DNA of 64,000 nucleotides from Flammula alnicola (taxonomy: Eukaryota > Basidiomycota > Agaricomycetes > Agaricales > Strophariaceae): positions 62,001-126,000 of the forward strand of contig JADNRV010000065.1 of the NCBI GenBank assembly GCA_015499995.1, given 5' to 3'. The translations under genes were made by a program, and so were the position numbers. Shown here piece after piece: positions 23,326 to 33,992 of the stretch; within the stretch, counting starts at the first letter, position 1; each line of letters begins with the position of its first letter. The notes under the pieces are model-generated. The model was given only the letters and a program-made list of their open reading frames with translations, was not told the DNA's origin and did no database searches.

Positions 23326-26073
23326 TCATCCAAACCCCGCCAGGTCCTCCTTATCCGGGCCGCCCTTCCACCTCCCGCCCCGCTGTGCCGGCGCACTTCC
23401 ATGCTCATCCACACCCACACCCTCCTCCTCATACACATCATACTCCTCCGAGGGCGGCGGCGGCGGAGGGGGGGCCTTCGCTGCCAACCCCGTAGCGATA
23501 CCGCTGGCAGCCGCCGCCGCCCTCTCCCTCGCCCTCCTCCGCCTCTTCAAAATCTTCTTCCGGTTCCTCACCGCTCGCCGATACGCCGCATCCTCCCCGT
23601 AAAACAAATCGTATTCGCAGAACGCGCAGATCCACTCCTCCGCGGGGTGCGTCAGCTGGATGAGCGGGACCGCTGTCGGTGCCGCAGCGGCAGCAGCAGC
23701 CTTCTTCGCCCCTCGCCCCCGCCGACGCGGTGGGATCTCGCTCGAGAGAAAGCGTAAAGGCAACGGCCAGATCGCGTTGTTGTTCGCATTCCCATCTACA
23801 TTCCCACCACCCCCGTCACCAGTGTGCGGCAGCCGCGAAGGGATGTAGTTCCGTAAATGATGTGGGTTGGACGCGTTCGCGAGCGCAGACCGCTTTTTCT
23901 TCTTCCCATTCTTCGTTTTGCCTCCTGCAGGTACGTTCGCGCCCAGCCCAACACTACCCACCCCCGAATCAACCGACTCCGGCGTCTGATCGCCTCCTCT
24001 CCCTCCTCCTCCTCCTCCTCCACCACCACCACCACCAGCCGTAATCGCCTTCTTCACCCTCTGCCTATCCCTCTCCGCCCTCTCCCTATCCCGCTCCTGC
24101 CTCTCTCTCTTCCCACGCCCACCACTAGCCTTGACCAACCCTTTCCCACCAGCACCTCCATGCGCAGCAGCGACCGCCATCTTCGCGGCCTTGGCAGCCT
24201 GTCGCTCCAGCTCGACTTCGAAGCGCTTGCGGAGCATGGCCACTTCTTCTTTGGTTGCGATGAGACGGTCCGCGGCTGAGTAGGCGTGGGTACATGAGCA
24301 AGGAGAGGAAAATAGGCGAGCCCGAAGGAAGAGAGGGCGTGAATTTGAAAACAAAAAAAGAACGACCGAGAAGAAATGGAAAAGCAATGGTTGGTGGCTT
24401 TGGAAAAGTAATGAAGCAAATCATCCATCCAGGTAGCCATTAATTTTTTCCATGCCCGAAACGCCTCCATCAAAGAAAGTGGCATGGCAAAAAAAAAGGA
24501 AGAGAGGAAAAGCAGCAAGCAAAGTTTCTCTCCGACAAAACAGAAACCCAATCCCACAAAATGAATTTTAAAAAATAAAGAAAGAGGAACACTCACTGCC
24601 GCTAGGACACACAAACAAGAACTCCGACACAGGAAAAGGAACCGCATCCGGATGTCGATTCTTCCTCTCCGGCATCTCCAGCGCCAGCTTCATAGCACGC
24701 GCCAGCCTGACAGTCCTCCTCTTCGACTTGCGCACCGTGGCCGTCGGCGACTCGCCTGACCCCCCTCTTGACCCCATCACCCCACCACCGATCTCCGCGC
24801 CCAGACTCGTCGCACCGCCCAACCCACCCACAAGCGGATAGTTCGTCGACAAAGCCTGGTCCAGCGCCAGCGTATCGCCATGCGAGAGCGCACCCATAAC
24901 AGCTGCAAGCTGCCTCTTCCGGCTCTTCAGCATCTCCTTGTGCTGCAGCCCCGCAAGCGTCACAGCCGTGAGCTTACCCCGCTTCTGCGCGAGCATCGAC
25001 AATTGACCAGGGAATGGCGGCGGCGGGTATACAGGCGGCGGCGTCGATTCGTAGTCTCTGTCCCTATCCCTGTCCCTGTCTCTGTCTCGGTCGCGGTCGC
25101 GATCCCGATCTCGGTCTCTATCCCGCAAAAGCTCCTCATTTTGCGCTCCGAAACTCTCTCCTCCGGGCCCGAGACCTATTTCATGACCCTCATCGTCCAA
25201 AAAAGACGACAAAGGGCTGCCAGGACGCCCACTGTCGCCTCCGAGACCGCCGCGCGGCGACCCACCAGCGTTAGCAGGCACCTTGCGCTTCTTCGTGTTC
25301 CCATGCTGTCGCGAGTGGTCGGCGTAATCACCATCATCCCTCGTCGATCGTCGTCGTCTCTTGCATGCCCTCCGCCTCCGCCTCTACCTGAATTTCCTAT
25401 ACCGCCTCCTGTGGTTCCTGCACCACCTATACCCATACCCATGCTCATGTTCATCCCAGCCAACCCCATCCCAAGCCGCCCAGTCCTCCCATAGCCACAC
25501 CAGCAGCTGCGGCAGCCGCTGCCGCGGCGGCGAAATGTACGCCGAACTCGATCGAATCGAGGTCTGTCAACGGAAGCGACAATTGTCCATTCCTTCCTGC
25601 CCCAGCGACAGCAGCGAGGGCCGCTGCAGCCGCCGCCGCCGCCGTGGTGGTATTATTGTTGTTATTGCTGCCGTTACCGTTGCCATTGCCACCAATCCCG
25701 TCGCTGCCACCGTTGCAGCAGCAGCACCCGCCAAGAAGTTCTGCACGCCCCCAAGGATGGGCATGTAGTAGCTCTGCAGCGCCATTCTCGCAGAGAGTGT
25801 GTCAGCGTGGGCGAGGAGCTCTTCGGCAGTGGCGTTGGGGCCTAGAACGTCCAAGGGCTGTTGGTGCTGCTGTTGTTGTAGGAACGCTGCTGCGGCACCC
25901 TGCTGGAGGAGTGCTGTGGCACCTTGGGCTGCTAGCGCCGACACGGATGTGGGTGGCATGTTCTCGTTACCCGTGCCTGCTGAGGTCCGCCGCCGCTTGG
26001 GCAGAGGTTTTACTCGGCGGAGGGTAGGAAACTCGGGGACGTCAAATATAGGTGACGGTGTCCCGCGATACAT
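23326..26073 (-). CDS. conserved low-complexity nuclear protein with C-terminal CxxC motif, function unknown
   Basis: The gene begins MYRGTPSPIFDVPEFPTLRR and ends DKEDLAGFG. Features in order: poly-Q/Ala segment; Gly/Met-rich segment (GLAGMNMSMGMGIGG); the nuclear-localisation-like NTKKRKVPANAGG; an (RD)n tract coded at about 25063-25135; a conserved stretch QLSMLAQKRGKLTAVTLAGL; an intron at about 24275-24595; a coiled coil ATKEEVAMLRKRFEVELERQ; a Gly run; and a compact C-terminal block EEWICAFCEYDLFYGEDAAY, RRAVRNRKKILKRRRRARER. That last block has one Cys pair and a strongly basic helix and appears to be the constrained core. I do not recognise a named domain. Breaks of -1 are inferred near 25713, 25474 and 25340, all in repetitive coding sequence, and the reading continues after each. 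A chromatin or nucleic-acid role is only a guess from composition. Confidence 0.65.
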
Positions 26074-29000
26074 GGTATTTTGCGATGCCTCCGCGGTGTA
26101 GCTGCTTGAAGCGTAGTGCCGGAAGCTCGTTTTGTTGCTGATAAATGTGGATTGTGGGACGTCGAGATTGTTCTATGAAGTGTCTATTCTTGATAGTTGT
26201 GCTGTGATGGTGACGGCAAATGATGATTGATGACTGTTGTGAAAAGATGGACGGGTGGGTAACGTCGAGGTCCTGAGCGAAGTGTCTGGCAACGAGGAGA
26301 CGATGGAGGTCTAGAGCAAGAGAGTATTTTAATGAGAAAGTGGACTCGAGGCGAAATACAAAGCAAGGCAAAGGACGTAGCCACGACCCCCAGGAAAGCA
26401 CAAGGCAGAAGACTAGGCCAGTGGAAATGAATGGCAGGAATAGCCAAAAGAGTGTACGTTCTCAATGACACCACTTCAGGGAGAAACATAATAAGACAAC
26501 TCGCAGGCTTTACTGCGCAGGTAAAAAGGGAAACAGCTTGTTCCTTCAATTCATTCGGCAGTCCTGCAAATCATAAGACCTCGCAAAGGACAAAATAAGA
26601 GAAAGGACCACTGGTTGGTAGATCACTTGCAGACTCGCAAGGTCTCCTATCTATTATGAGAATTATAACACAGGAGTCACGAAAGCGAGAACAACTCGGC
26701 TGGGTGACGTGGAACCCCTCGACCGGAATAACGACCACAAGGCCACTCCAAGAACGAAAGCAAAACAACGCATCCCCGCCAGCATTAGCTCACAGATACA
26801 CATGTATCCTTGAATACTAGTTGTCCAAAAAAAATTAAATGCACCGAGTGCAACCAAGGGTGAGGAGAGAAGAAAAAAGGAGGTCGTCGGGACCCTCGCA
26901 CAGCCAGTCACCAAGTGTACCGCGGCCGACGAGCCCCAAACAAAAGGAAAGAAAATAAGAACAAGACAGCACACCTTCTCTCCCAATCTCGTAGGGCGGC
27001 GATTCAGACGATCACAGCGATATCAAAGCGATGCGATGTACGATGCTCTGGCGGGGTTGCACTGCACTGCTCCTCCTTAACACTGGGCGGCCACGAACGC
27101 GACACAAAAGCGGGTCCAAAGACGTCTTCGAGGCGAGGAGCTGAAAGGATACGTACGGGGCGAGTTGAACAGGTTCCCAGCAGCCTCATGCACTGCTGGC
27201 TGGCTGGGGTTATTTCCGACGTCGATGTTTTTTGAAAAAAGGGGATTTATTATTTTTGGCGTAAATATCACAAATAGGGACGGATGGGTCGCCGATTGCC
27301 GAACCAACCCACCACACCACCACTGTACCCGCGATCTGCAACGAGAAAAATCAGAGAAATCGAGGTCAATGAGACGAAATATATAGATGCAAGGGACAAT
27401 GGCATCTACACGCCACATGTACGAGTACACCCTTGGTGCGCTCAAAATCTTGGCATTAAATTTATTAATACTCTCATGACCGGATTGATGAAGACACATG
27501 GGGAGGGTAGGTAAGATAAAGTTTCTCTTCTCTTTCCCGTGCGCATGTACTAAAGGCGCGACTTATTCGTGACTTCGTGGGCGCCGGCGCCATGATCTCT
27601 CAGTACCTTGTCGGCGAAGTGCATGAGCGGTGCTCCGTCTGCCTTCTTCCTTTGATCCCAATATCCTGCATCGATTCCTCTCATGCCTTCTCGGTCTCTC
27701 TCCGTCGTTCTCGCACTGACGCTATTTCTGGCGGCCGTGGCCAGTGGATTTCGTCTCTATGGATTTATGGAACCTGGGCGTCCTTGGTTACTTGGCTTCG
27801 TGAAAGTTCTTGTCTCCTGTCGCCTTGTCGAACTTCTATGGCGTCGGTCCATTCTTGGCGGTAACATGCATATCCTTGTGAAGAAGACGCAGTAAAGGTG
27901 AGTACATACAGTACATATGTCTTGTACTTGCAGCCGAAAGGGCAGATATCCTGTGCTCCAAAGGCTGCCATATCCCCATACTAATCCACAGTTAATGCAT
28001 CACCGCCCACCTCATTATTTCTCTTTTATTCCTGATATGCGCGGACTTGAAAACCGGCTCATGAATATTCCAATCCTACGAAATCATCCACGGTATCGGC
28101 CGCCATAGCGAATAGCATGAAGTCTTCTCGACGTCCTCAAGGGTCTGCGCATGCTAAATAAACATCTACAGCATCCAAGTTGATAACAGCCTTCAGTGGC
28201 TGTCCCGCCCACTGTTTGCCAAAATCGTTGGCCATGACCCTTTCGTCTTTACTCGCAGTGCCTTTCAAAGAATCAGACACATAAGACGTGTAGAAATGAC
28301 GCCGGCTATGCTGCAAAATCGGCAGGAAAAGCGAGCTAGGGCGTTGGCGACCAATATTGCAGCCATACTCATTTGCCCGATCATAATTTGTCTGACTCTC
28401 TTCCTCCTTCTCGAGCTACACGAAAACAGGACAAGAGACACGAGTACAATCGTTTTATCAAGCAAGTATTGTACAAGTAACTTCAATCAATATCATTTCA
28501 TTTCACCTTCATTCCTTTTTAGGGGCAACTTGAACCTGACGCCACACAATCATTCTCGGCATTTAAGCATGACCGAGAGGCTACGTAAGTAGCCCAAATT
28601 TAGGATAGGATGGGCGGCCATCTCTGAAATTTAGTTGTGAAAGTCTGAATATGTGGGTAGTTGCGTGTCAGTAGTACTGAGTAATAGAACAGTATAGTGA
28701 GAACACCTGTATGGTCCAGATTACCCACTGACACAGATCAGCAGAGACCAGTCACCGTGCATGTCAGCAGGTGGAAGAGCTGAGAGAGAGGGTCGATGTC
28801 ATGTAATAATACTACCGTAGGGCCCATGTTGTATCGTTCGAATAGCAGATGATCCCAGCGAAGGCACTACTTGTATTTGGGTGACACATGCTACATACCC
28901 GCACCTAGATAAGGAACATCGACGCAAGAGAGGCAGTACACCTTCGCGAATAAGAATTGAACACGAACACGTACATACCTTGATAGACTCAAGAGGCAGC

Positions 29001-29085
29001 CTCGAGGTACGGGTGTATTAATACACTGCCTCCTTACGAATATTTAAGTAGCGCCATTTCCAGACTGCAGCCCATCCAACCAGCC
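26074..29085. other. 3-kb intergenic region, no gene recognised
   Basis: It includes the promoter and leader side of the low-complexity gene. Open frames (26663-26986, 27577-27895, 28296-28592) have no recognisable domain. The last ~60 bp before 29086 match the region upstream of NDT copy A and mark the edge of duplication block B. Confidence 0.4.
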
Positions 29086-29592
29086 ATGGCATCTTCTGAT
29101 TCAACGACCAACACCACCCAGCTCCCGTCATCTTCGCCCCAGACCGCGATACAAAATCGTCGGAAAGTCTGTTTTCCTTGCTGGCAGCATCGATATGGGC
29201 AGCGCAGTCGACTGGCAGGCCTCGATTACGAAGTCGCTTCAGCACCTTCCAATCACCATCCTGAACCCACGGCGGCGCGACTGGAATCTGGGATGGAAAC
29301 AGACGCGACTTTCAAGCCTTCCGCGAGCAGGTTGACTGGGAACTAGACATGTTGAAAGCTGCAGATGTTATCGCTTTGTTCTAGACAAGGACTCCAGTCC
29401 CCGATCAGTCTCCTGGAGTTGGGTCTATTCGCAACTTCGGGAAAGTTAGTCGTTGCCTGCCCGAACGGGTACTGGAGGCGGGGAAATGTCCAGATTGTCT
29501 GTGAGAGATGGGGCGTCGAGTTGGTGGACACTTTGGAGGAGCTGGTGAAATCCGTAGAGCGCAAACTTGAAGAAGGAGAACCCGAGACTTGA
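29086..29592 (+). pseudogene. nucleoside 2-deoxyribosyltransferase-like gene (copy B), frame-broken
   Basis: Aligned base by base with copy A, this is the same 170-residue gene with few substitutions but six missing single bases, at about 29117, 29151, 29301, 29317, 29380 and 29396. The length is 507 bp instead of 513 bp. The six losses add up to two codons, so the last 75 codons (from SPISLLELGL to the stop at 29590-29592) are back in frame. Motifs still visible in separate frames include NHHPEPTAARLESGM (shifted) and GYWRRGNVQIVCERWGVEL (in frame). It also preserves the uninterrupted site (ACPNGYWRRG) where copy A carries its transposon. If the six losses are sequencing errors, this would be the intact copy. 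Confidence 0.8.
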
Positions 29593-30042
29593 TAGAACCA
29601 TTGGAATGATGTGCGTACGATGTCTTTCCTCTACAAACAACCACATGCTTATATAGCTGCAGGCATATATTTTATGTTTATCTCTCCATGTCTCGTCGCG
29701 TTTATTATGTACATCATGCATGTACCGCATACAGTGAATGTAATCTAATCAAGCACTCGTGTTAATAGAAATTCTTGATCGAAAATGTCATGGCCATGCC
29801 AGTGGACAGTTCTTTTTTTGTAAACAGATCACCTTGAATACGTGGCTTGTGTGGCGCACCGAATTCGTGGCCTTGGCACCGACGAGCGCAACGAAACGGT
29901 ACCAAGTAGACCCACACCGTACACGCGGTGGCACGCACTCACATAAGAATCAAATTAATTTCGATCGCGACTCGCGGTCACGCTGTTTAGTTTTTCAGCC
30001 GCCCAACTCAAACAGACTAAAACTGGACCTCACTCACTCACT
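29593..30042. other. block B spacer, left part
   Basis: Homologous to the block A spacer up to about 29945; it then leads to the hAT target site CACTCACT at 30035-30042. Confidence 0.6.
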
Positions 30043-30862
30043 CAGTGTTGTCATTGACGCCGTCTGACCTGGTCAGTCAATATTAGTCAGTCAATACGGT
30101 CAGAGTCAATAGTCAATGACTGACCTTGACTGACCTTCCTCGGAAATCTCGGCCTTACTAAATCGGAGGAGTTAGGACGTTCCGGTATTCGAGAATCAAG
30201 ATTCTGACCGACCCACAGCTCGGACAGTCCGGACAGTCCACACCGCTGCCTTACTAAATCAGTCATGCCTGCCGCCTCCACAGACTTTATTAACGACAGT
30301 TTCCGGGGCTGTTCTTCTCAGTTCTCGGTATCTCATGCATAGATAGACATAAATGGAATTTAAATAATTGTATTTCTTGATGGCAAAAAGAGATATCAAG
30401 GAGAAGGGAGATATCAAGGAGAAGGGATAGAAAAGAGAACAACTGGCGGGAGCGAAAGAGATTGAGAGTACATCCACAGAAACCAGAATAAGAGTCGAGA
30501 GCGCAACAATGAGAAGAGAAGAAAAAGAAGAACGAAACAGGACTATATGAGCCATCTGACTCAAAGGGTGACCGCACTGGACTTTTTGGAGCAATTTTGG
30601 AGGCATGAGTGATGAAAGTTGAAATAACGACGCTACAAGGTCTCAATACTATTATATATCCCTTCTAGAGTGTAGGCCACTGTGTTCTCAAATGAATCTA
30701 AAGCTGGAGAGGGTGTCATGACATGATGTTCACTGCTTGCAGTGCTAGCCATCCCAAAATGGGCACTGACCAGTCAATAATTTGACTGACCGGGTCAGCC
30801 CATTGACGGTCAATCACTGACGGTCAAACATTGACCGTTATTGACTGACCTTGACAACACTG
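30043..30862. mobile_element. 820-bp non-autonomous hAT-type element
   Basis: Ends are CAGTGTTGTCA and its complement TGACAACACTG, flanked by an 8-bp target duplication CACTCACT (30035-30042 and 30863-30870), the hallmark of hAT elements. Both subterminal regions are packed with GTCAGTCAAT and TGACCGT motifs, probable transposase-binding sites. An 18-bp unit AGATATCAAGGAGAAGGG is tandemly repeated twice from 30391. No transposase is encoded. Confidence 0.9.
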
Positions 30863-30880
30863 CACTCACTAGTACTCACC

Positions 30881-31419
30881 TAGTCTCGGACCAGCTCTCT
30901 TAACTGTCCCAATTAGGCGGGTCCGTCAAGAGAGTCTGGGACACAACCAACTACATAACCGGGACATTCGCTTACAAATTTGGCTGGTAGTGGCTCTTCC
31001 ACCGTTTTTCATTGGAAGTTGACCGAATTTCATCACTGAAAATTCATAGCATTCTCTGTTAGAGCTCTTAAATAATCCTAGATACTCAAATAGGTTTTCT
31101 GAAGGCTTGGGGAGGTGCAAAAGATATCAAGAGATATTTGGGTAAAGGCTGATGGCACAGCCACTGCCAAAAAGCGTCTCCAGATTGAGGGCATTTATGA
31201 ATGAATGTGCAATGGATTTAAAATTGTAAAGGGCGAGGTAGCCTTTCACAACCATCGTCTAAATTATGAGCAAAAAAAATAATTTAAAAACGAGATGGGG
31301 TGGGCAATAAACCGTCGAAAGTTGTAAGAGAAGGTCCCGGTTATCTAGTTGGTTGTGTCCCAGACTCTCTTGACGAGATATCCCAAAATGGATCGTTAAG
31401 AGAGGCTGGCACGAGACTA
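30881..31419. mobile_element. 539-bp non-autonomous Mutator-like element
   Basis: Long imperfect terminal inverted repeats of about 85 bp begin TAGTCTCG at both ends and include a nearly identical inner block of about 40 bp that starts GTCAAGAGAGTCTGGG. The flanking 9-bp duplication is GTACTCACC (30872-30880 and 31420-31428). Long inverted repeats plus a 9-bp duplication indicate the Mutator (MULE) superfamily. No coding capacity is seen. Confidence 0.85.
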
Positions 31420-31591
31420 GTACTCACCTTGCCTCTGACAGCGAAGATTCACTGGTGTCGATAAGGACTCGTCTGCCGGATTTTGATGAGCTACTACAGA
31501 AGGTAAAGAAAAACACGCAAACCAACACCGTTCGACTAATACGTCCTATTTCAGATCGTAGAAGAGCGGGCAACGAAACTTCTAAACAGCA

Positions 31592-32992
31592 ATGGATGTA
31601 GACTATTCACTTGAAGAGCCGCGGCCCCTATCTCATGGGTCCACAAATATTCCCGCAATCGTCTCCCCCATCTACAACATTCCTGTTGAGATCCTCAGAA
31701 AAATCTTCGAACACGTCATCATCCACCCCGAACTAGAGGACGACATCTACGACCCCTATGCTACACTGACCTCACCCAACGCCAGCGCTCACACTACAAG
31801 TTACATGTCATGTGCAAGCACATTTACGCTGAGCCATGTTTGCCGCCACTGGCATAATGTCGCATTGGAATTTCCGAGCCTTTGGTCAGCGTTGCGCGTT
31901 ATATGGCCCAGGGACCGACACATTGAGCTGATCGAGTTGTGGCTTGCACGTGGCAAATCGTGTTCTGTCTCCCTCTATCTGCACCAAGGATTCGAATCAT
32001 TCTATATGGATAATTTAACTGCGACGGCGAAGATCTTGACCCTCTTCATACAACATATCAAGCGCTGGAAGTCCATCGAACTCGTTCTACAAGATTCCGT
32101 CGAAACCCTCATTCCTTACCCCATTGAACTCAAGCCCGATTCGTTGGAGAGCCTCAAAATTGTGCTTCGAAAAGGAGAAACCAATCGTGTGCCGCGCACC
32201 AGGCTGTGTGTCCTCTTACATTCCTCTCCAAAGCTGCGCACTGTTTTATGGGATACCTCGGCTCGGCATGTGACGATCCCCATTCAAGAAATGGAGTGGT
32301 CCAACGTGGTGGATCTCACATTAAACTTTACCTTTACTCAGTCTCTCTCCGAGCTTTTATATGCACTGACTCAGTGCAAAAGCCTTCAATCGCTCACCGT
32401 TCACCACCGATCTAAGCCGCCCCGCCTACACGATATCCTCCCGTCTGTTACCATGCCCCAACTCCGACGCTTGAACTTCGGCGAGTTTACCCAGATGTAC
32501 TCGATGTTCGCCAACATGACTTTGCCCTCCCTCGCTGAGCTCCACCTTCCTCGAGGAATCTTATTTGCTTCACGCGAGACCTGGGAATCCATCCAAGAGA
32601 TGCTCCAGCGCTCATCGTGTAACCTTCAAGCGTTTATTATCGGCGCTTCCGGGCGCCTGGGTTTGGAGGAAGAGCTTTGCATCTCCAACCTCAGGTCGAA
32701 GAACTTCGCATCCCTCACGAGGCTCGAGCTTCATTTCCGCAAGACTTCCTCGCGGATAGATTTCCCTTTCTCTTCTGACGACGAAATTTTGAATGGCGAC
32801 GATGCTAAGGATCAGAGAGTCGATGGCCAAGCATCGTATATTGCTCAACTATCAGCGAAAAATGACTCGGGCAAGTACGTGGCATGCTTTTGCGTTCGCA
32901 AGGGACACGACGGGCGGATAAAACCCGTAGATATCGCCTGCGCTGCTAGATGCGCCTTTGCTTTAGAGGGCGAGCATTCAAGGAATGTGTGA
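31592..32992 (+). CDS. F-box protein, copy B
   Basis: A 466-residue single-exon protein, the intact inverted paralogue of 13057-14445. The F-box-like part reads IYNIPVEILRKIFEHVIIHP and LSHVCRHWHNVALEFPSLWS; the C-terminal LRR-like part includes SLAELHLPRGILFASRETW. Most of the difference from copy A is scattered substitution, with a small in-frame insertion near residue 130 (FESFYMDN against VDMAN). The C-termini diverge (GEHSRNV here). Because both copies stay open over 1.4 kb, both are probably under selection or the duplication is recent. The role expected is substrate recognition in an SCF ligase, with unknown target. Its 5' flank contains the MULE insertion about 170 bp upstream, which may have replaced part of its promoter. 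Confidence 0.85.
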   Translation: MDVDYSLEEPRPLSHGSTNIPAIVSPIYNIPVEILRKIFEHVIIHPELEDDIYDPYATLTSPNASAHTTSYMSCASTFTLSHVCRHWHNVALEFPSLWSALRVIWPRDRHIELIELWLARGKSCSVSLYLHQGFESFYMDNLTATAKILTLFIQHIKRWKSIELVLQDSVETLIPYPIELKPDSLESLKIVLRKGETNRVPRTRLCVLLHSSPKLRTVLWDTSARHVTIPIQEMEWSNVVDLTLNFTFTQSLSELLYALTQCKSLQSLTVHHRSKPPRLHDILPSVTMPQLRRLNFGEFTQMYSMFANMTLPSLAELHLPRGILFASRETWESIQEMLQRSSCNLQAFIIGASGRLGLEEELCISNLRSKNFASLTRLELHFRKTSSRIDFPFSSDDEILNGDDAKDQRVDGQASYIAQLSAKNDSGKYVACFCVRKGHDGRIKPVDIACAARCAFALEGEHSRNV

Positions 32993-33545
32993 CCGGATAC
33001 ACCAGTGATGCGCACGAGACTAACAGGATGGGCCTTGAAATAGTGGCCTGTGTGTCGTGAGGATTGTTACAACTTCTGATATCAACTGTCATCATATTGT
33101 AAGAATAGAGGTAGACTAGAATTATTATCTTGGAGAAGCTGAATGGGAGCTTGAGAATGCAGCAACTTTATTGATAGAAAGGCTATGGGGATATGAGTAC
33201 CTCAGCACACATCGGTGAAAGATGTTCCGTCTATGGGTTCAAGTGGCGAACCGCGGGTTGCTCGCTGGGATCCCTGGGTCATATATAGGGTCAGCGTCAC
33301 AATGTCTTTCTACGACTAGGAAATGATAACTTAAGAATCAAGATAATTTTTCTGTTTGCCTCGTTTAAAATATCCGGCCAAGTAGAGTCTTCCATTAAAC
33401 CATCAGAGAAGCTTCATATGAGAGCCGGGGTCAACAATTTCTACATTCCGATATCACATTGGTCCAAAGATCTCTCTTCCTCTCACCTACACATGCTTGC
33501 TGTCCATCCCAGTCTTACTACATCTTACTACATCTTCTCGTCTCC
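32993..33545. other. intergenic, nothing recognised
   Basis: Separates F-box B from the dispersed repeat; no coding or structured element was found. Confidence 0.4.
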
Positions 33546-33677
33546 GATCTTCACATTCTATCTTATCATCACCGTGGTGACATTCTCTTGAGCTTTCTTC
33601 TTGATCTTGAATACACCTCTTCCTCCTCTTAACTCGCCCAAGCGTGGTAGCTGTTTTTTTTTCTACACACATTCTCA
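33546..33677 (+). repeat. copy 2 of the ~135-bp dispersed repeat
   Basis: Homologous, on the opposite strand, to 17511-17646. In this orientation it corresponds to the sense strand of the GATA gene's presumed 3' untranslated region. Flanking sequences do not match, so only this segment is shared. No target duplication or poly(A) tract was seen. Confidence 0.65.
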
Positions 33678-33992
33678 CCAGACGAGCCCCGGTAAGGGGG
33701 AAGCATGAGTTGTTCAAATTATTATACACAGAGAAACATTAAATTAAATTGAATGCTATTTCTACACTTTACCTAGACTTCCATGCCGAGGGTTGAAGCG
33801 ACTCCCAAGATAGGCGCTCAGTACTGCGCCACACGATGATCGCAGGTGCCTGGTAAATATGCGTATACACATTAATCCTTTCTGCCATTTTTTTTCTCCG
33901 TGTTGCCATCGCATACACTTCTGTCATTAATGCTCCCAACATTCATCAGTTAACCGTACCGCTCGTCTAGCGTTTCCGAGCTTTAAAACGGA

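Noticed and set aside
23151..26101. Plus-strand open frames opposite the low-complexity protein
   Set aside because: Shadow frames of repetitive coding sequence; they contain no conserved motif, unlike the minus strand.
27577..27895. 95-residue plus-strand open frame
   Set aside because: No domain, no splice partners and no coding-like bias compared with flanking DNA; not distinguishable from chance.
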